Origin: Bacteroidetes bacterium B1(2017)
Lineage (GTDB): Bacteria > Bacteroidota > Bacteroidia > UKL13-3
DNA: 64,000 nt
NCBI GenBank assembly: GCA_002256395.1
Contig: NKJG01000002.1
Coordinates: 124,001 to 188,000, forward strand
Reading direction: 5' to 3'
The position numbers and the translations under genes were made by a program. Positions 1-8,187 of this stretch are shown piece by piece (the first letter of the stretch is position 1; every line of letters starts with the position of its first letter). A model generated the notes under the pieces. The model saw only the letters and a program-made list of their open reading frames with translations. It had not been told where the DNA came from and did not search any database.

Positions 1-62
1 TACTTGCTTTTTCATTCTTCTATTAATTTATAGTATTTTCAATACTAGTTTTAGTATTTTTA

Positions 63-2735
63 TTACTTCTTCAACTTTAATCGTTCGTCGCCAAAGCTTA
101 AGATTTTATCTATAAACTCATATGGCTTATAGTTGTTTAAAGCACATTGATGAAAGATTGCCGTAGCAGGTGTCATACCTGGCAAAGAGTTTACCTCTAT
201 AAATACCACCTCTACTTTAGAAGCAGAAAATACTCTTACAAAAGCATCAATTCTGCAATAGCCTTCTACGCCTAAAACCTTAGCAGCAGCTTTTAATTTA
301 TCTTGCACTTGCTTGCTTATAGCCTTATTGGCAAGTGGCGTTTTAGCATACCTTGCGGGTGTAATATTTTGACCTTGGCCGGCTAAGAACTTTTCTTCTA
401 AACTCAATATTTCACTTTCGGCAAGGGTTTCACTAGGTTCAAAAGTTTCATAAAATAATTTGCCTTTGCGGTAATGTGTAAGCATACCTCCTGTTACTTC
501 TAGAAAATGTTTGGCCTTACCTTTCTCAACAAATTTTTCAATTAAGAAGAACTTCTTTTTAGGAAACTCTTCCTTGGCGCCAAGTTCTAGTTTAGCACGT
601 AATTCTGGGCTTATGTCAAAGGCCGGTCTAAACACACCTTCTGCATAGGCCTCTAATTGCTTGCGGTTTTTTATTTTCTTTACTGCGCTACTGCAACCGT
701 CGTCGGCAGGTTTGGCAATTAGTGGGTAGCCAATGCGTTCTACTTTTTTAATTATAGCAGAAGCATTTTCGGCATATTCATTTTCATAAATCAAGAGATG
801 ATCGGCAACCAAAAATCCTTTCTTTCTAAGAAGCTCATTGGTATCAAACTTATTAATGGTAATCTGCGAGCTTTGCACTCCAGAGCCATTAAAAGGAAGC
901 TTAATCTTTCCTAATTCCTTTTGAACCGTTCCATCTTCACCTGGTCTACCATGCAAGGCAATAAACACCGTATCTGCCATTCGTTTTAATTCGGAATAGG
1001 ATATTTTCTTTGGTTCAAATAAATTGGTATTGCTATACTTTGATAATATGGCCGAACACTCTTTGGTTATGGTGTTCATTATATCTGGCCTATGATAATG
1101 CATTACTTTCTCGCGAATATCATCGGCATTATCTTTTAGCATGACTTGAATTGGTAGAAGGTATAATTCATGCGATTCATCATTGCCCGTTACAAATACT
1201 GGAAAGGGTTGGTACTTTTCTGAGGAGGCAAGTTTCTCATAAATATTTCTTCCACTTTCTACAGATATATGTCGCTCTGTGCTATAGCCTCCCATCATTA
1301 CAGCTACGCGCTTTTTATTACCTTTCTTACTTTTGTTAATAGTAAGTTGTGCATCTAATTTAGCCAATAAGGCATGGTATAAATAATTTACACTTTGGCT
1401 AGCAATTCGTTCGCTTATGGATGTTCTAATTATATACGTTAAAAATTGAGATGGGTTCAGCCCAATTTCTGCTGCTTGATGAAAAAAGAACGAAGAAGGC
1501 ATCATGCCCGAAGTAGTGTTTGGGTCGTTTAAAAAGATTTCACCTTTCTTGCTCAAGAACCCATCAATGCGGGCATACACATGAAAATTGAAGTAAGTAA
1601 ATAGGTTGCAACACGCTTTACGGATCTCTTGAATTTTGTTTTCTTCTAAATCTATAGGTGTAATTTTTCTGCTTAATCCAGGCAAGTATTTGCTCTTATA
1701 ATCGTATACCTCCTGGCCTTTCACAATCTCGGTAGGAGGCAAGGCAACAGCGCTGCCATCCTCATTTCGTAAAACAATACAAGAGAACTCGCGGCCTTCA
1801 ATAAACGATTCTATCAAGCATTCGGTTTCAGAATAAATGCTTTCTAATTGAATATGTGCTTTGCCTTTAAGTTCTTTATCTAACAAAGCCCAAAGCTCAT
1901 CGGGATGGTAAATCAATTTATCTTTAACCTTGGCAGGCAAACCTATGCCTTCTTTAACATCCGTAATTTTTTGAATGAACTGAGTTTTTTCTAAAACACT
2001 TTTTCCTAACCATTGAGTAGGCTTAATGGTTTCAATAAAGAATGCTTTGTGAACAGCATCAGTAAAGGCTTCAAGGCTATCTTTGCTAATTACACTTACA
2101 CCAACCGAGCTACCTTGGTTAGCAGGCTTAATTACAAATGGCAAACCTACTTGCTTTTTAGCTTCTTCAAATAAAGCTGGCAATTTTGAAAGAGAAGCTT
2201 TGGCAAAACTAAAATACTTAGGAACCTTCATTCCGGCTGCCTGCATCCATTGTTTTTGCAAGCGTTTGTTCATACCTACCGAAGATGGCATAATACCAGA
2301 GCCAGAGTAGGGGATGCCGTTCCATTCTAATAAACCTTGTATGGTTCCATCTTCACCAAAATTTCCGTGTAGGGCTAAAAAGGCAAAGTCCATAAGGCTT
2401 TTTAACTCTTCGGCCTGAACCAACTTGCCAATTTTGCGGGCCATGGTTTTACCATTGTCTTTATAGGCTGCCTTTATGTTTTCGGCATACACTTGTACTT
2501 CATGTTTAGCTCCTTTAAGAAACTCAACAGATGGGTAAAAATCGCGAATAGATCCTTTGTAAATAAAGTGCCAGTCGAGCAAAATAAAGTTATTGAAACT
2601 ATCTACAAAGATTGGAACTGCCTCAAATAAGGTCTTGTCTAAATTGTCGTAAACTGTTCTACCACCGGCAAAAGATACTTCGCGTTCTCTGCTATTGCCT
2701 CCGAAAAATATACCAATTTTAATGCGTTCACTCAT
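63..2735 (-). CDS. Tandem D-alanine--D-alanine ligase-like fusion (two ATP-grasp ligases)
   Basis: An 890-residue protein made of two complete Ddl-like ATP-grasp ligases joined head to tail, about residues 1-445 and 470-890. A normal Ddl is about 300-370 residues and acts as a cytosolic homodimer joining two D-alanines for peptidoglycan. Each half opens with its own nucleotide-fold motif (FFGGNSREREVS, then MMGGYSTERHIS). The halves have diverged in opposite ways. Half 1 keeps the GSSVG loop and YDYKSKY segment, but its metal-binding end reads NDPNTTSGM where Ddl has a Glu-x-Asn-(T/S)-x-Pro-Gly-Met pattern. Half 2 keeps EVNSLPGM, but its loop reads GCSSAV. The fusion may be an intramolecular pseudo-dimer. 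The substrate cannot be told from sequence; a single-domain Ddl may exist elsewhere in the genome. Confidence 0.85.
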   Translation of the reverse strand: MSERIKIGIFFGGNSREREVSFAGGRTVYDNLDKTLFEAVPIFVDSFNNFILLDWHFIYKGSIRDFYPSVEFLKGAKHEVQVYAENIKAAYKDNGKTMARKIGKLVQAEELKSLMDFAFLALHGNFGEDGTIQGLLEWNGIPYSGSGIMPSSVGMNKRLQKQWMQAAGMKVPKYFSFAKASLSKLPALFEEAKKQVGLPFVIKPANQGSSVGVSVISKDSLEAFTDAVHKAFFIETIKPTQWLGKSVLEKTQFIQKITDVKEGIGLPAKVKDKLIYHPDELWALLDKELKGKAHIQLESIYSETECLIESFIEGREFSCIVLRNEDGSAVALPPTEIVKGQEVYDYKSKYLPGLSRKITPIDLEENKIQEIRKACCNLFTYFNFHVYARIDGFLSKKGEIFLNDPNTTSGMMPSSFFFHQAAEIGLNPSQFLTYIIRTSISERIASQSVNYLYHALLAKLDAQLTINKSKKGNKKRVAVMMGGYSTERHISVESGRNIYEKLASSEKYQPFPVFVTGNDESHELYLLPIQVMLKDNADDIREKVMHYHRPDIMNTITKECSAILSKYSNTNLFEPKKISYSELKRMADTVFIALHGRPGEDGTVQKELGKIKLPFNGSGVQSSQITINKFDTNELLRKKGFLVADHLLIYENEYAENASAIIKKVERIGYPLIAKPADDGCSSAVKKIKNRKQLEAYAEGVFRPAFDISPELRAKLELGAKEEFPKKKFFLIEKFVEKGKAKHFLEVTGGMLTHYRKGKLFYETFEPSETLAESEILSLEEKFLAGQGQNITPARYAKTPLANKAISKQVQDKLKAAAKVLGVEGYCRIDAFVRVFSASKVEVVFIEVNSLPGMTPATAIFHQCALNNYKPYEFIDKILSFGDERLKLKK

Positions 2736-2806
2736 GATTCGAACTTAAAACATCGTTCGAATAAATCCCAATGAATTATTCTAACCAATTGGGTAAATTG
2801 TCTACA

Positions 2807-3586
2807 TTACAGGATACGCAATTGGAAGTGCTCTTTTACCTGCTCTTTTCTAAAATAAACGAGACCAATAAAGAACAAATCAACGCTCACTCGTACGCTG
2901 GGGTCAGCACAAATTTCTTTCCAAGCTTGTGTCATTCCTGGGCTCCAATAAATATCATCAAATACAATTACGCTCTCATTGTGCAAATAGGGTTTGCAAA
3001 GATTAAAATAGCGTAAAGTGGCTTCGTAACTATGGTTGCCATCAATAAAAAGGAAGTCTAAGCTGCCAATTTCATTTAACAAACCAGGTAACACCTCGTC
3101 AAAGGTTCCGAGATAACTTTTTATTTTACCTTCCAGTTCAAGCTCAGCAAAGGTTTCTTTGGCAATTTCTCTAACAGGTTCACATGCTTCAATAGTGTAA
3201 ATTTTAGCTGAGGGTAATGATTGATAGGCAAGGTAAGAAGTAGTAATTCCAAGTGACGTTCCTAGTTCTACGATAGATTGGTAAGGGTATTTAGCTGTTA
3301 TACGAGCCAGTATTTGGGCAATTCTAGCTGGTTTAAGATGTTGTTTGGCTAATAAGGAAACCTTTACTTCTCTACTTTTATTAGAAGCACCAAAATCGGT
3401 ATAGAAAAAGGTTTTGGTGTTCGATTTTAACTTCTTTCGATGGTTTTCTATTTTGCTAAATTGGCTCGAACCATTATTTTTAATACAGGTTTGATACAAC
3501 TCAAACACAAAAGGCGAGTGAAGTACATCAATAAATTTTGATGTAAGATAATGCCTTATAAAATGTTTGATAAAGTGACTATTCAT
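2807..3586 (-). CDS. Class I SAM-dependent O-methyltransferase-like protein
   Basis: A 259-residue cytosolic protein with a Rossmann-type methyltransferase domain in its C-terminal two thirds. Motif I reads VELGTSLG near residue 107, followed by the acidic strand TIEAC and the aspartate strand LDFLFIDGNHSYE typical of the Methyltransf_24/O-methyltransferase group. It therefore probably moves a methyl group from S-adenosylmethionine to an oxygen acceptor that cannot be named. The start is the ATG at 3586, directly beside the terminator hairpin of the upstream DUF349 gene, so it is probably transcribed separately. It points the same way as the tandem ligase gene, 71 bases away, but no functional link is evident. 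Confidence 0.8.
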   Translation of the reverse strand: MNSHFIKHFIRHYLTSKFIDVLHSPFVFELYQTCIKNNGSSQFSKIENHRKKLKSNTKTFFYTDFGASNKSREVKVSLLAKQHLKPARIAQILARITAKYPYQSIVELGTSLGITTSYLAYQSLPSAKIYTIEACEPVREIAKETFAELELEGKIKSYLGTFDEVLPGLLNEIGSLDFLFIDGNHSYEATLRYFNLCKPYLHNESVIVFDDIYWSPGMTQAWKEICADPSVRVSVDLFFIGLVYFRKEQVKEHFQLRIL

Positions 3587-3587
3587 A

Positions 3588-3632
3588 TAAAAAAAATACG
3601 ATTTACCTGTTCTTAAAACAAGTAAATCGTAT
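3588..3632 (-). terminator. Rho-independent terminator of the DUF349 gene
   Basis: Arms at 3596-3611 and 3617-3632 form a 16-bp stem with a 5-base loop. The single mismatch becomes a G-U pair in the minus-strand transcript. The stem is followed on that strand by a run of eight T. It lies just after the stop of the DUF349 gene and one base before the start of the methyltransferase. Confidence 0.8.
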
Positions 3633-3661
3633 GTATTAGTTTTCTATTTTTTTAACCTCAT

Positions 3662-5674
3662 TTATTCAGCAGGAGTAGTTTCTGCTGGTTTATTTCTTAG
3701 TGCTTTAAGCGCTTTTAGTTTCTCTTCAAGTCCTTGCACATGCTTTTGGGCAATGTTAATTTTGTCTTGAATTTGTTCTGCCAATGGATTTTTTGCATTT
3801 CCAGATTTAAAGAAACCAAGATTATTATCCCATGTTTCCATGTCTTTCTTAAGTCCTCTAATGCGTTCCATTAACACTCGCTCTTCTCTTTGTAATTTAG
3901 CTAATCCATTAGGAGAACCTGCCATTAACTCAAAGTTTTGCTTGTCTCTATCGCCTCTAATTTCCTTGTTTAATTGTTTGTGTTTACCATACAATGTATC
4001 CAATAATTCATTGTATTTTTTATTAATAGGTTCTTTTTGTGAAACAGGAACAAAGCCAATAGCATTCCAATCTGTTTGAATTTGCTTAAGCTCTTGGAAA
4101 ATGTTTTGATGATTTTCTGAGGCACTTAATTCTTCTAGCTTTTGAATTAAAGCTTGCTTTGCAGTAAGGTTAGCAGTTTGCTCTGTTTGTTGGCTTGCAT
4201 AGCGCTCCGATTTCTTTTCAAAGAACGAATCACACGCTGTGCGGAATCTTCTCCAAACAGCATCGTTTACTTTTTCTGGTGCCTGACCAATTTTCTTCCA
4301 AGCTTCTTGTAATTTCTTTAACTCGTCGGTTTGTTTATTCCAATCAATAGGGTTGGCAGCAATTGTTTCTGCTTTTACACACAACTCTTCTTTGGCTTTT
4401 AAGTTTGCATTACGCTCGGCATGCATTCCTTTAAAGAAGTTGTTTTTATTGGCAAAGAAAGCGTTTCTAGCATCTCTAAACTCGTTCCAAACTTGGTCGC
4501 GGTTAGCCATTGGTACATGACCAATTTTCTTCCAAGCTTCCATTAATTCGTTTACCGAGTTACTTTGATCCATCCACTCCTTAATACGTTGAGTTTGGAA
4601 ATTGGCTAAGGTTTTAGCTTTTTCTAAAAGCTCTTTTTTAGCTTCTAGATTAACCATGCGTTCCTTTTCCATTTCTTCGGTTTTAGACTTAATCATGGCA
4701 TACACTTTATCTACCTCTGCCTTAAATCTATTCCAAATGTCGTCTGATGCCTCTTTAGCAACAGGACCAATAAAGCGCCAATCTTCTTGTAATTTCTTCA
4801 CACCAATAAGAGCTTTCTTAATATTGGTTTCAGAAGTTAACTCGTTTGCTTTACCTAATAATTCTATTTTATGATCTAGATTTTTGCTTCTATCTAGGTC
4901 TTTCAATTCGTTATTAATAGAAAGTCTGTCGTAAAAAATTTCATTTAATACGCGGTAACTTTCCCATAACTTCTCAATATGTTCTTTAGGAACATTCTTT
5001 ATTTTCTTCCACTCGCCTTGAAGTTCTTTTAATTTCTTCAAGCTCTGTGTTGTTTCTTCCGAATCGTTGAGTTTTTTAATTTCCTCAAGAATGGCTTCTT
5101 TTTTCTTTAAGTTTTCTAGTTTCTCGGCTTCTTGACGTTTACGAGCATCTTCTTTACGCTGACGTAAATCAGTAAACGCTTGGTTAAACTGTTCTTTGCT
5201 GCCATCGCCTTTAAATTCAAAGCCATCTTTATCGCCACCTTCTTCAAGGTATTTGGCTAAAGCTTCAGCTTTTTCTTCGGCATTGTGTTGATCCAAATAA
5301 GGCTTAACAGATTTGAAAATGAGTAAAGCTTCTTCTAACTCTTTCTCGGCTAATGCTTTGAGAGCAGTTTTTAGTAAATCGGCTTTGCTTAAATTGGCAA
5401 AATCTGGCAATTCTTCCACAACAGCTAAATCGTGTTCTTCTTCTGTAAGTTCACTTACATCGGTAGAATCCATCACAACTTCTGATACAGGTTCTACTGC
5501 TGGAGTAGATTCTGCCACGGGTTCTGAGCTCAATTCAACATGGGCAATTGTTTCTTCAACAATAGCATTTACAGGTTCTGCAGGTGATTCAACAGGTGCA
5601 GTTTCATTCAGGTTAACCACTGGAGTTTGTTCCTCCACAGGTTCATTAGTTACATTTTCCAACTCTGGGTTCAT
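3662..5674 (-). CDS. DUF349 repeat protein
   Basis: About 670 residues. The first 100 residues are rich in Glu, Val, Pro and Thr and look disordered. The rest consists of repeated helical units of about 70 residues with the DUF349 signature: W-K-x-I-G-x-(V/A)-(P/A) followed by W-x-x-F-(R/K). At least five repeats are visible (for example WKKIKNVPKE, WRFIGPVAKE, WKKIGHVPMA, WKKIGQAPEK, WNAIGFVPVS). Function is unknown; such proteins are widespread in Bacteroidota and are probably cytosolic. The open frame extends 12 codons upstream, but the ATG at 5674 is preferred because a consensus promoter box sits 34 bases before it. A terminator follows the gene. Confidence 0.8.
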   Translation of the reverse strand: MNPELENVTNEPVEEQTPVVNLNETAPVESPAEPVNAIVEETIAHVELSSEPVAESTPAVEPVSEVVMDSTDVSELTEEEHDLAVVEELPDFANLSKADLLKTALKALAEKELEEALLIFKSVKPYLDQHNAEEKAEALAKYLEEGGDKDGFEFKGDGSKEQFNQAFTDLRQRKEDARKRQEAEKLENLKKKEAILEEIKKLNDSEETTQSLKKLKELQGEWKKIKNVPKEHIEKLWESYRVLNEIFYDRLSINNELKDLDRSKNLDHKIELLGKANELTSETNIKKALIGVKKLQEDWRFIGPVAKEASDDIWNRFKAEVDKVYAMIKSKTEEMEKERMVNLEAKKELLEKAKTLANFQTQRIKEWMDQSNSVNELMEAWKKIGHVPMANRDQVWNEFRDARNAFFANKNNFFKGMHAERNANLKAKEELCVKAETIAANPIDWNKQTDELKKLQEAWKKIGQAPEKVNDAVWRRFRTACDSFFEKKSERYASQQTEQTANLTAKQALIQKLEELSASENHQNIFQELKQIQTDWNAIGFVPVSQKEPINKKYNELLDTLYGKHKQLNKEIRGDRDKQNFELMAGSPNGLAKLQREERVLMERIRGLKKDMETWDNNLGFFKSGNAKNPLAEQIQDKINIAQKHVQGLEEKLKALKALRNKPAETTPAE

Positions 5675-5707
5675 GATAAAAGTTTCTTTCAAAATCAAAA
5701 AGGACGT

Positions 5708-5715
5708 CAAAAATA
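5708..5715 (-). promoter_or_regulatory. Bacteroidota -7 promoter box for the DUF349 gene
   Basis: On the minus strand this reads TATTTTTG, an exact TAnnTTTG. Transcription would start near 5704, giving a leader of about 30 bases to the ATG at 5674. No clear -33 TTG is visible. It stands 13 bases from the divergent box of the HMG-CoA lyase gene. Confidence 0.6.
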
Positions 5716-5728
5716 ACCATTAATACGA

Positions 5729-5736
5729 TATTTTTG
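5729..5736 (+). promoter_or_regulatory. Bacteroidota -7 promoter box for the HMG-CoA lyase gene
   Basis: Exact TAnnTTTG (TATTTTTG). Its last base is the G of an in-frame GTG at 5736, so that codon cannot be the start of this transcript. Transcription from about 5740 supports the ATG at 5766, leaving a leader of about 26 bases. Confidence 0.6.
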
Positions 5737-5765
5737 TGCTTGTATTTCTTGAAAATTATCCGTTA

Positions 5766-6623
5766 ATGCCAGCTAAACTCATTGAATGTCCGCGAGATGC
5801 CATGCAAGGCCTCCACAACTTTATTCCTACAGAGATTAAAGTTCAGTATTTAAACCAGCTTTTAGAGGTGGGTTTTGATACCTTAGATTTTGGTAGCTTT
5901 GTATCTCCAAAGGCTATCCCTCAATTGCGCGATACCACTGAGGTTTTGGCTCAATTAAACCTCGAAAAAACCAGGACTAAATTGCTCGCTATTGTGGCTA
6001 ATTTAAGGGGTGCTGAAGAGGCTTGCAAACATCCTCAAATTAAGTATTTAGGTTTCCCTTTTTCTATTTCAGAAACCTTCCAACAACGCAATACCAACAG
6101 TAGCATTCAAGATTCATTGATGAGTGTTGAGCAAATGCAAAACTTATGTGTAAAGCACAATAAAGAACTGGTTGTTTACATCAGTATGGGCTTTGGTAAC
6201 CCTTATGGCGACGATTGGAACGCAGATTTAGTTGCGTATTGGGTTCAGAAAATGGATGCTATGGGTATTCGAATTTTATCCTTGAGTGATACTATAGGCA
6301 TTGCCGATCCGAAAAGCATATCCTATATTTTTACCGAGCTAATAGAACGTTTACCGCATATTGAATTTGGTGCACATTTGCATACTACGCCCAATACCTG
6401 GGAAGAAAAAGTAGCTGCCGCATGGGAGAGTGGTTGCCGCAGATTTGATGGTGCCCTTAAAGGTTTTGGTGGCTGCCCAATGGCAACAGATACCTTAACT
6501 GGAAATATGCCTACCGAAAACATCCTTTCGTTTCTTGAAGAAAAAGGTGTAGAAAGCGGCTTGAACCTAAGAGCGTTTGAAAAAAGTATGGGACTTACTA
6601 ATTTGGTTTTTTCTCAATTGTAA
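5766..6623 (+). CDS. Hydroxymethylglutaryl-CoA lyase family protein
   Basis: A TIM-barrel lyase of the HMGL-like family, about 285 residues. HMG-CoA lyase cleaves 3-hydroxy-3-methylglutaryl-CoA to acetoacetate and acetyl-CoA in leucine breakdown. The N-terminal catalytic segment (ECPRDAMQ, with Arg10 and Asp11) matches the usual VGPRDG(L/A)Q. The metal-binding HxH strand appears as GAHLHTT, where the canonical form is HFHDT. The catalytic cysteine loop GGCPMA is present. The substitutions suggest a Bacteroidota-type variant, so substrate identity is likely but not certain. The longer open frame beginning with GTG at 5736 overlaps the promoter box. The 3' end overlaps the convergent serine hydrolase gene by 26 bases. 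Confidence 0.78.
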   Translation: MPAKLIECPRDAMQGLHNFIPTEIKVQYLNQLLEVGFDTLDFGSFVSPKAIPQLRDTTEVLAQLNLEKTRTKLLAIVANLRGAEEACKHPQIKYLGFPFSISETFQQRNTNSSIQDSLMSVEQMQNLCVKHNKELVVYISMGFGNPYGDDWNADLVAYWVQKMDAMGIRILSLSDTIGIADPKSISYIFTELIERLPHIEFGAHLHTTPNTWEEKVAAAWESGCRRFDGALKGFGGCPMATDTLTGNMPTENILSFLEEKGVESGLNLRAFEKSMGLTNLVFSQL

Positions 6624-8151
6624 TACTTTCTAACAGGTGCTCAAAGGTGTAGGTTTCGTAATCTATAAAATCGTTCACCTTTACATCTAAGCTTTTTACT
6701 TCTCCATTTTCAAGCGTAAATGGCAACACTTCTATACCACAAGTTATATCAGAATAAGTGCATAAGAACTTATTATTTCCTAGGTATTCTAGTTGCCCAA
6801 TATTATCTGGGTGATGTTTTAAATACATTTTCAATTTACCTTTCTCGGCTTTAATAAGCATGGTTCCGTAGGTATAGTTGCTATATGCACCTTCAAACTT
6901 TTTGATATCAACTGGAAGTTTAACTTTACTTGAAGCAAGCGTCAAAAGGCTATCCAAATCTTTCTTTTCTTTTTCTACTCCAGGGGCGCTGCGGTTAAAA
7001 TAGATTTCACTTACATTTCTATAAGGCATGTTTAAATAGGCTTCAATTATTTGTTTTGCCATAGCATCATACAATGAGTTGGCATCTGAGTTGGTATACA
7101 CAATAACACCTAAATTTGCTTCAGGAATAAATTCTGTTTTGGTTACAAATCCGTTTGCACCGCCGCTATGTTCCCAAACGCGCATGCTATTATAATCGTA
7201 GCTATTCCAGCCAAGTCCATAGTTTGCAAAATGTTTGCTTGGGAACAAGCGAGAGTTAAAATCGTTGCTAATCATTTGCGATTTGCGGGTTTCTTGCAGT
7301 ACTTTAAAAGGAACTATTTGTTGACCATTAAAGCGTCCGCTATCCAATTGCATCAATAACCATTTGCTCATATCAGCTACACAAGAATTAATGCTGGCCG
7401 ATGGCCCCATGTTTTCAATATTTGTTAAGCCTGCCTGAACCAATTTACCTTTATAAATAGAATGGGGTGCACAAGAATTGGCATCGTTTTTCATGCTTTC
7501 GAAACTGGTGTTTGTGTGCTGCATTCCTAAAGGTTCGAAGAATGTTTTCTTAATATACTCATCCCACGAAAGGCCTGTTACTACTGGAATTAATTCACCT
7601 GCGGTAATATATCCTGCATTACAATAGCCATACTTATACCTAAATGGGTATTTCGGAATGGTTCGGCCCATACCTTCTATAATTTCTTTGCGGGTAAGGT
7701 TACTTCCCCAGTTTAAAAAATCGCCTTGAAAGGTACCATGACCAATTCTATGAGTTAATAAATCTCGTACGGTACATAATTCAGTTGAAGTAGGTTCATA
7801 CAGTTTGAACCAAGGCAAATAGCTAGTTACTTTTGCATCTAAACTAATCTTCTTCTGGTAATCTAGAAGTGCTATAGAGGTACCTGTAAATGCTTTGCTA
7901 TTAGAGGCAATTTGAAATAAAGAATACTCATCAACGGGTTGTTTGTCTTTAATGCTTTTTACTCCATAGCCTTTACATACAACAACTTTACCATCTTTAA
8001 CAATAGCAATGGCCAGTCCTGGAACTTGCCAACGTTGCATTTCGCGCAGCACAAATGTTTCTAAAGAATCGGTGATAAAACGAGGTTGAGCAATACTTTT
8101 AAAGCTTAAAAACAAAAGTATTATTAGACTAAGGCTTACTATTTTTTTCAT
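6598..8151 (-). CDS. Secreted serine hydrolase, class C beta-lactamase/penicillin-binding-like family
   Basis: A 517-residue exported protein with a signal peptide (cleavage probably after SIAQ, about residue 22). The beta-lactamase-fold domain covers about residues 25-370. It carries Ser83-x-x-Lys86 in the SNSK motif, Tyr176-x-Asn178 in YCN and the HSGG motif, the three elements of class C-type serine hydrolases. A C-terminal beta-rich region (about 395-500) resembles the DUF3471-type extension common in these proteins. Members include esterases, D-aminopeptidases and peptide hydrolases, so antibiotic resistance should not be assumed. It follows the His/Tyr/Asn-rich gene by 36 bases with no visible promoter between them. 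Confidence 0.85.
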   Translation of the reverse strand: MKKIVSLSLIILLFLSFKSIAQPRFITDSLETFVLREMQRWQVPGLAIAIVKDGKVVVCKGYGVKSIKDKQPVDEYSLFQIASNSKAFTGTSIALLDYQKKISLDAKVTSYLPWFKLYEPTSTELCTVRDLLTHRIGHGTFQGDFLNWGSNLTRKEIIEGMGRTIPKYPFRYKYGYCNAGYITAGELIPVVTGLSWDEYIKKTFFEPLGMQHTNTSFESMKNDANSCAPHSIYKGKLVQAGLTNIENMGPSASINSCVADMSKWLLMQLDSGRFNGQQIVPFKVLQETRKSQMISNDFNSRLFPSKHFANYGLGWNSYDYNSMRVWEHSGGANGFVTKTEFIPEANLGVIVYTNSDANSLYDAMAKQIIEAYLNMPYRNVSEIYFNRSAPGVEKEKKDLDSLLTLASSKVKLPVDIKKFEGAYSNYTYGTMLIKAEKGKLKMYLKHHPDNIGQLEYLGNNKFLCTYSDITCGIEVLPFTLENGEVKSLDVKVNDFIDYETYTFEHLLESITIEKKPN

Positions 8152-8187
8152 GACTAAATGTTAAACAAATGGATTAAACAAAGGTTA

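Noticed and set aside
31..47. Short hairpin after the ligase fusion as terminator
   Set aside because: The seven-bp AT stem has no following T run on the minus strand.
2731..2760. gattcgaac/gttcgaat words as tRNA T-arm
   Set aside because: No cloverleaf or acceptor stem can be built around them.
5736..5765. Upstream GTG start for HMG-CoA lyase
   Set aside because: The GTG is part of an exact TAnnTTTG promoter box, so it would not be in the transcript.
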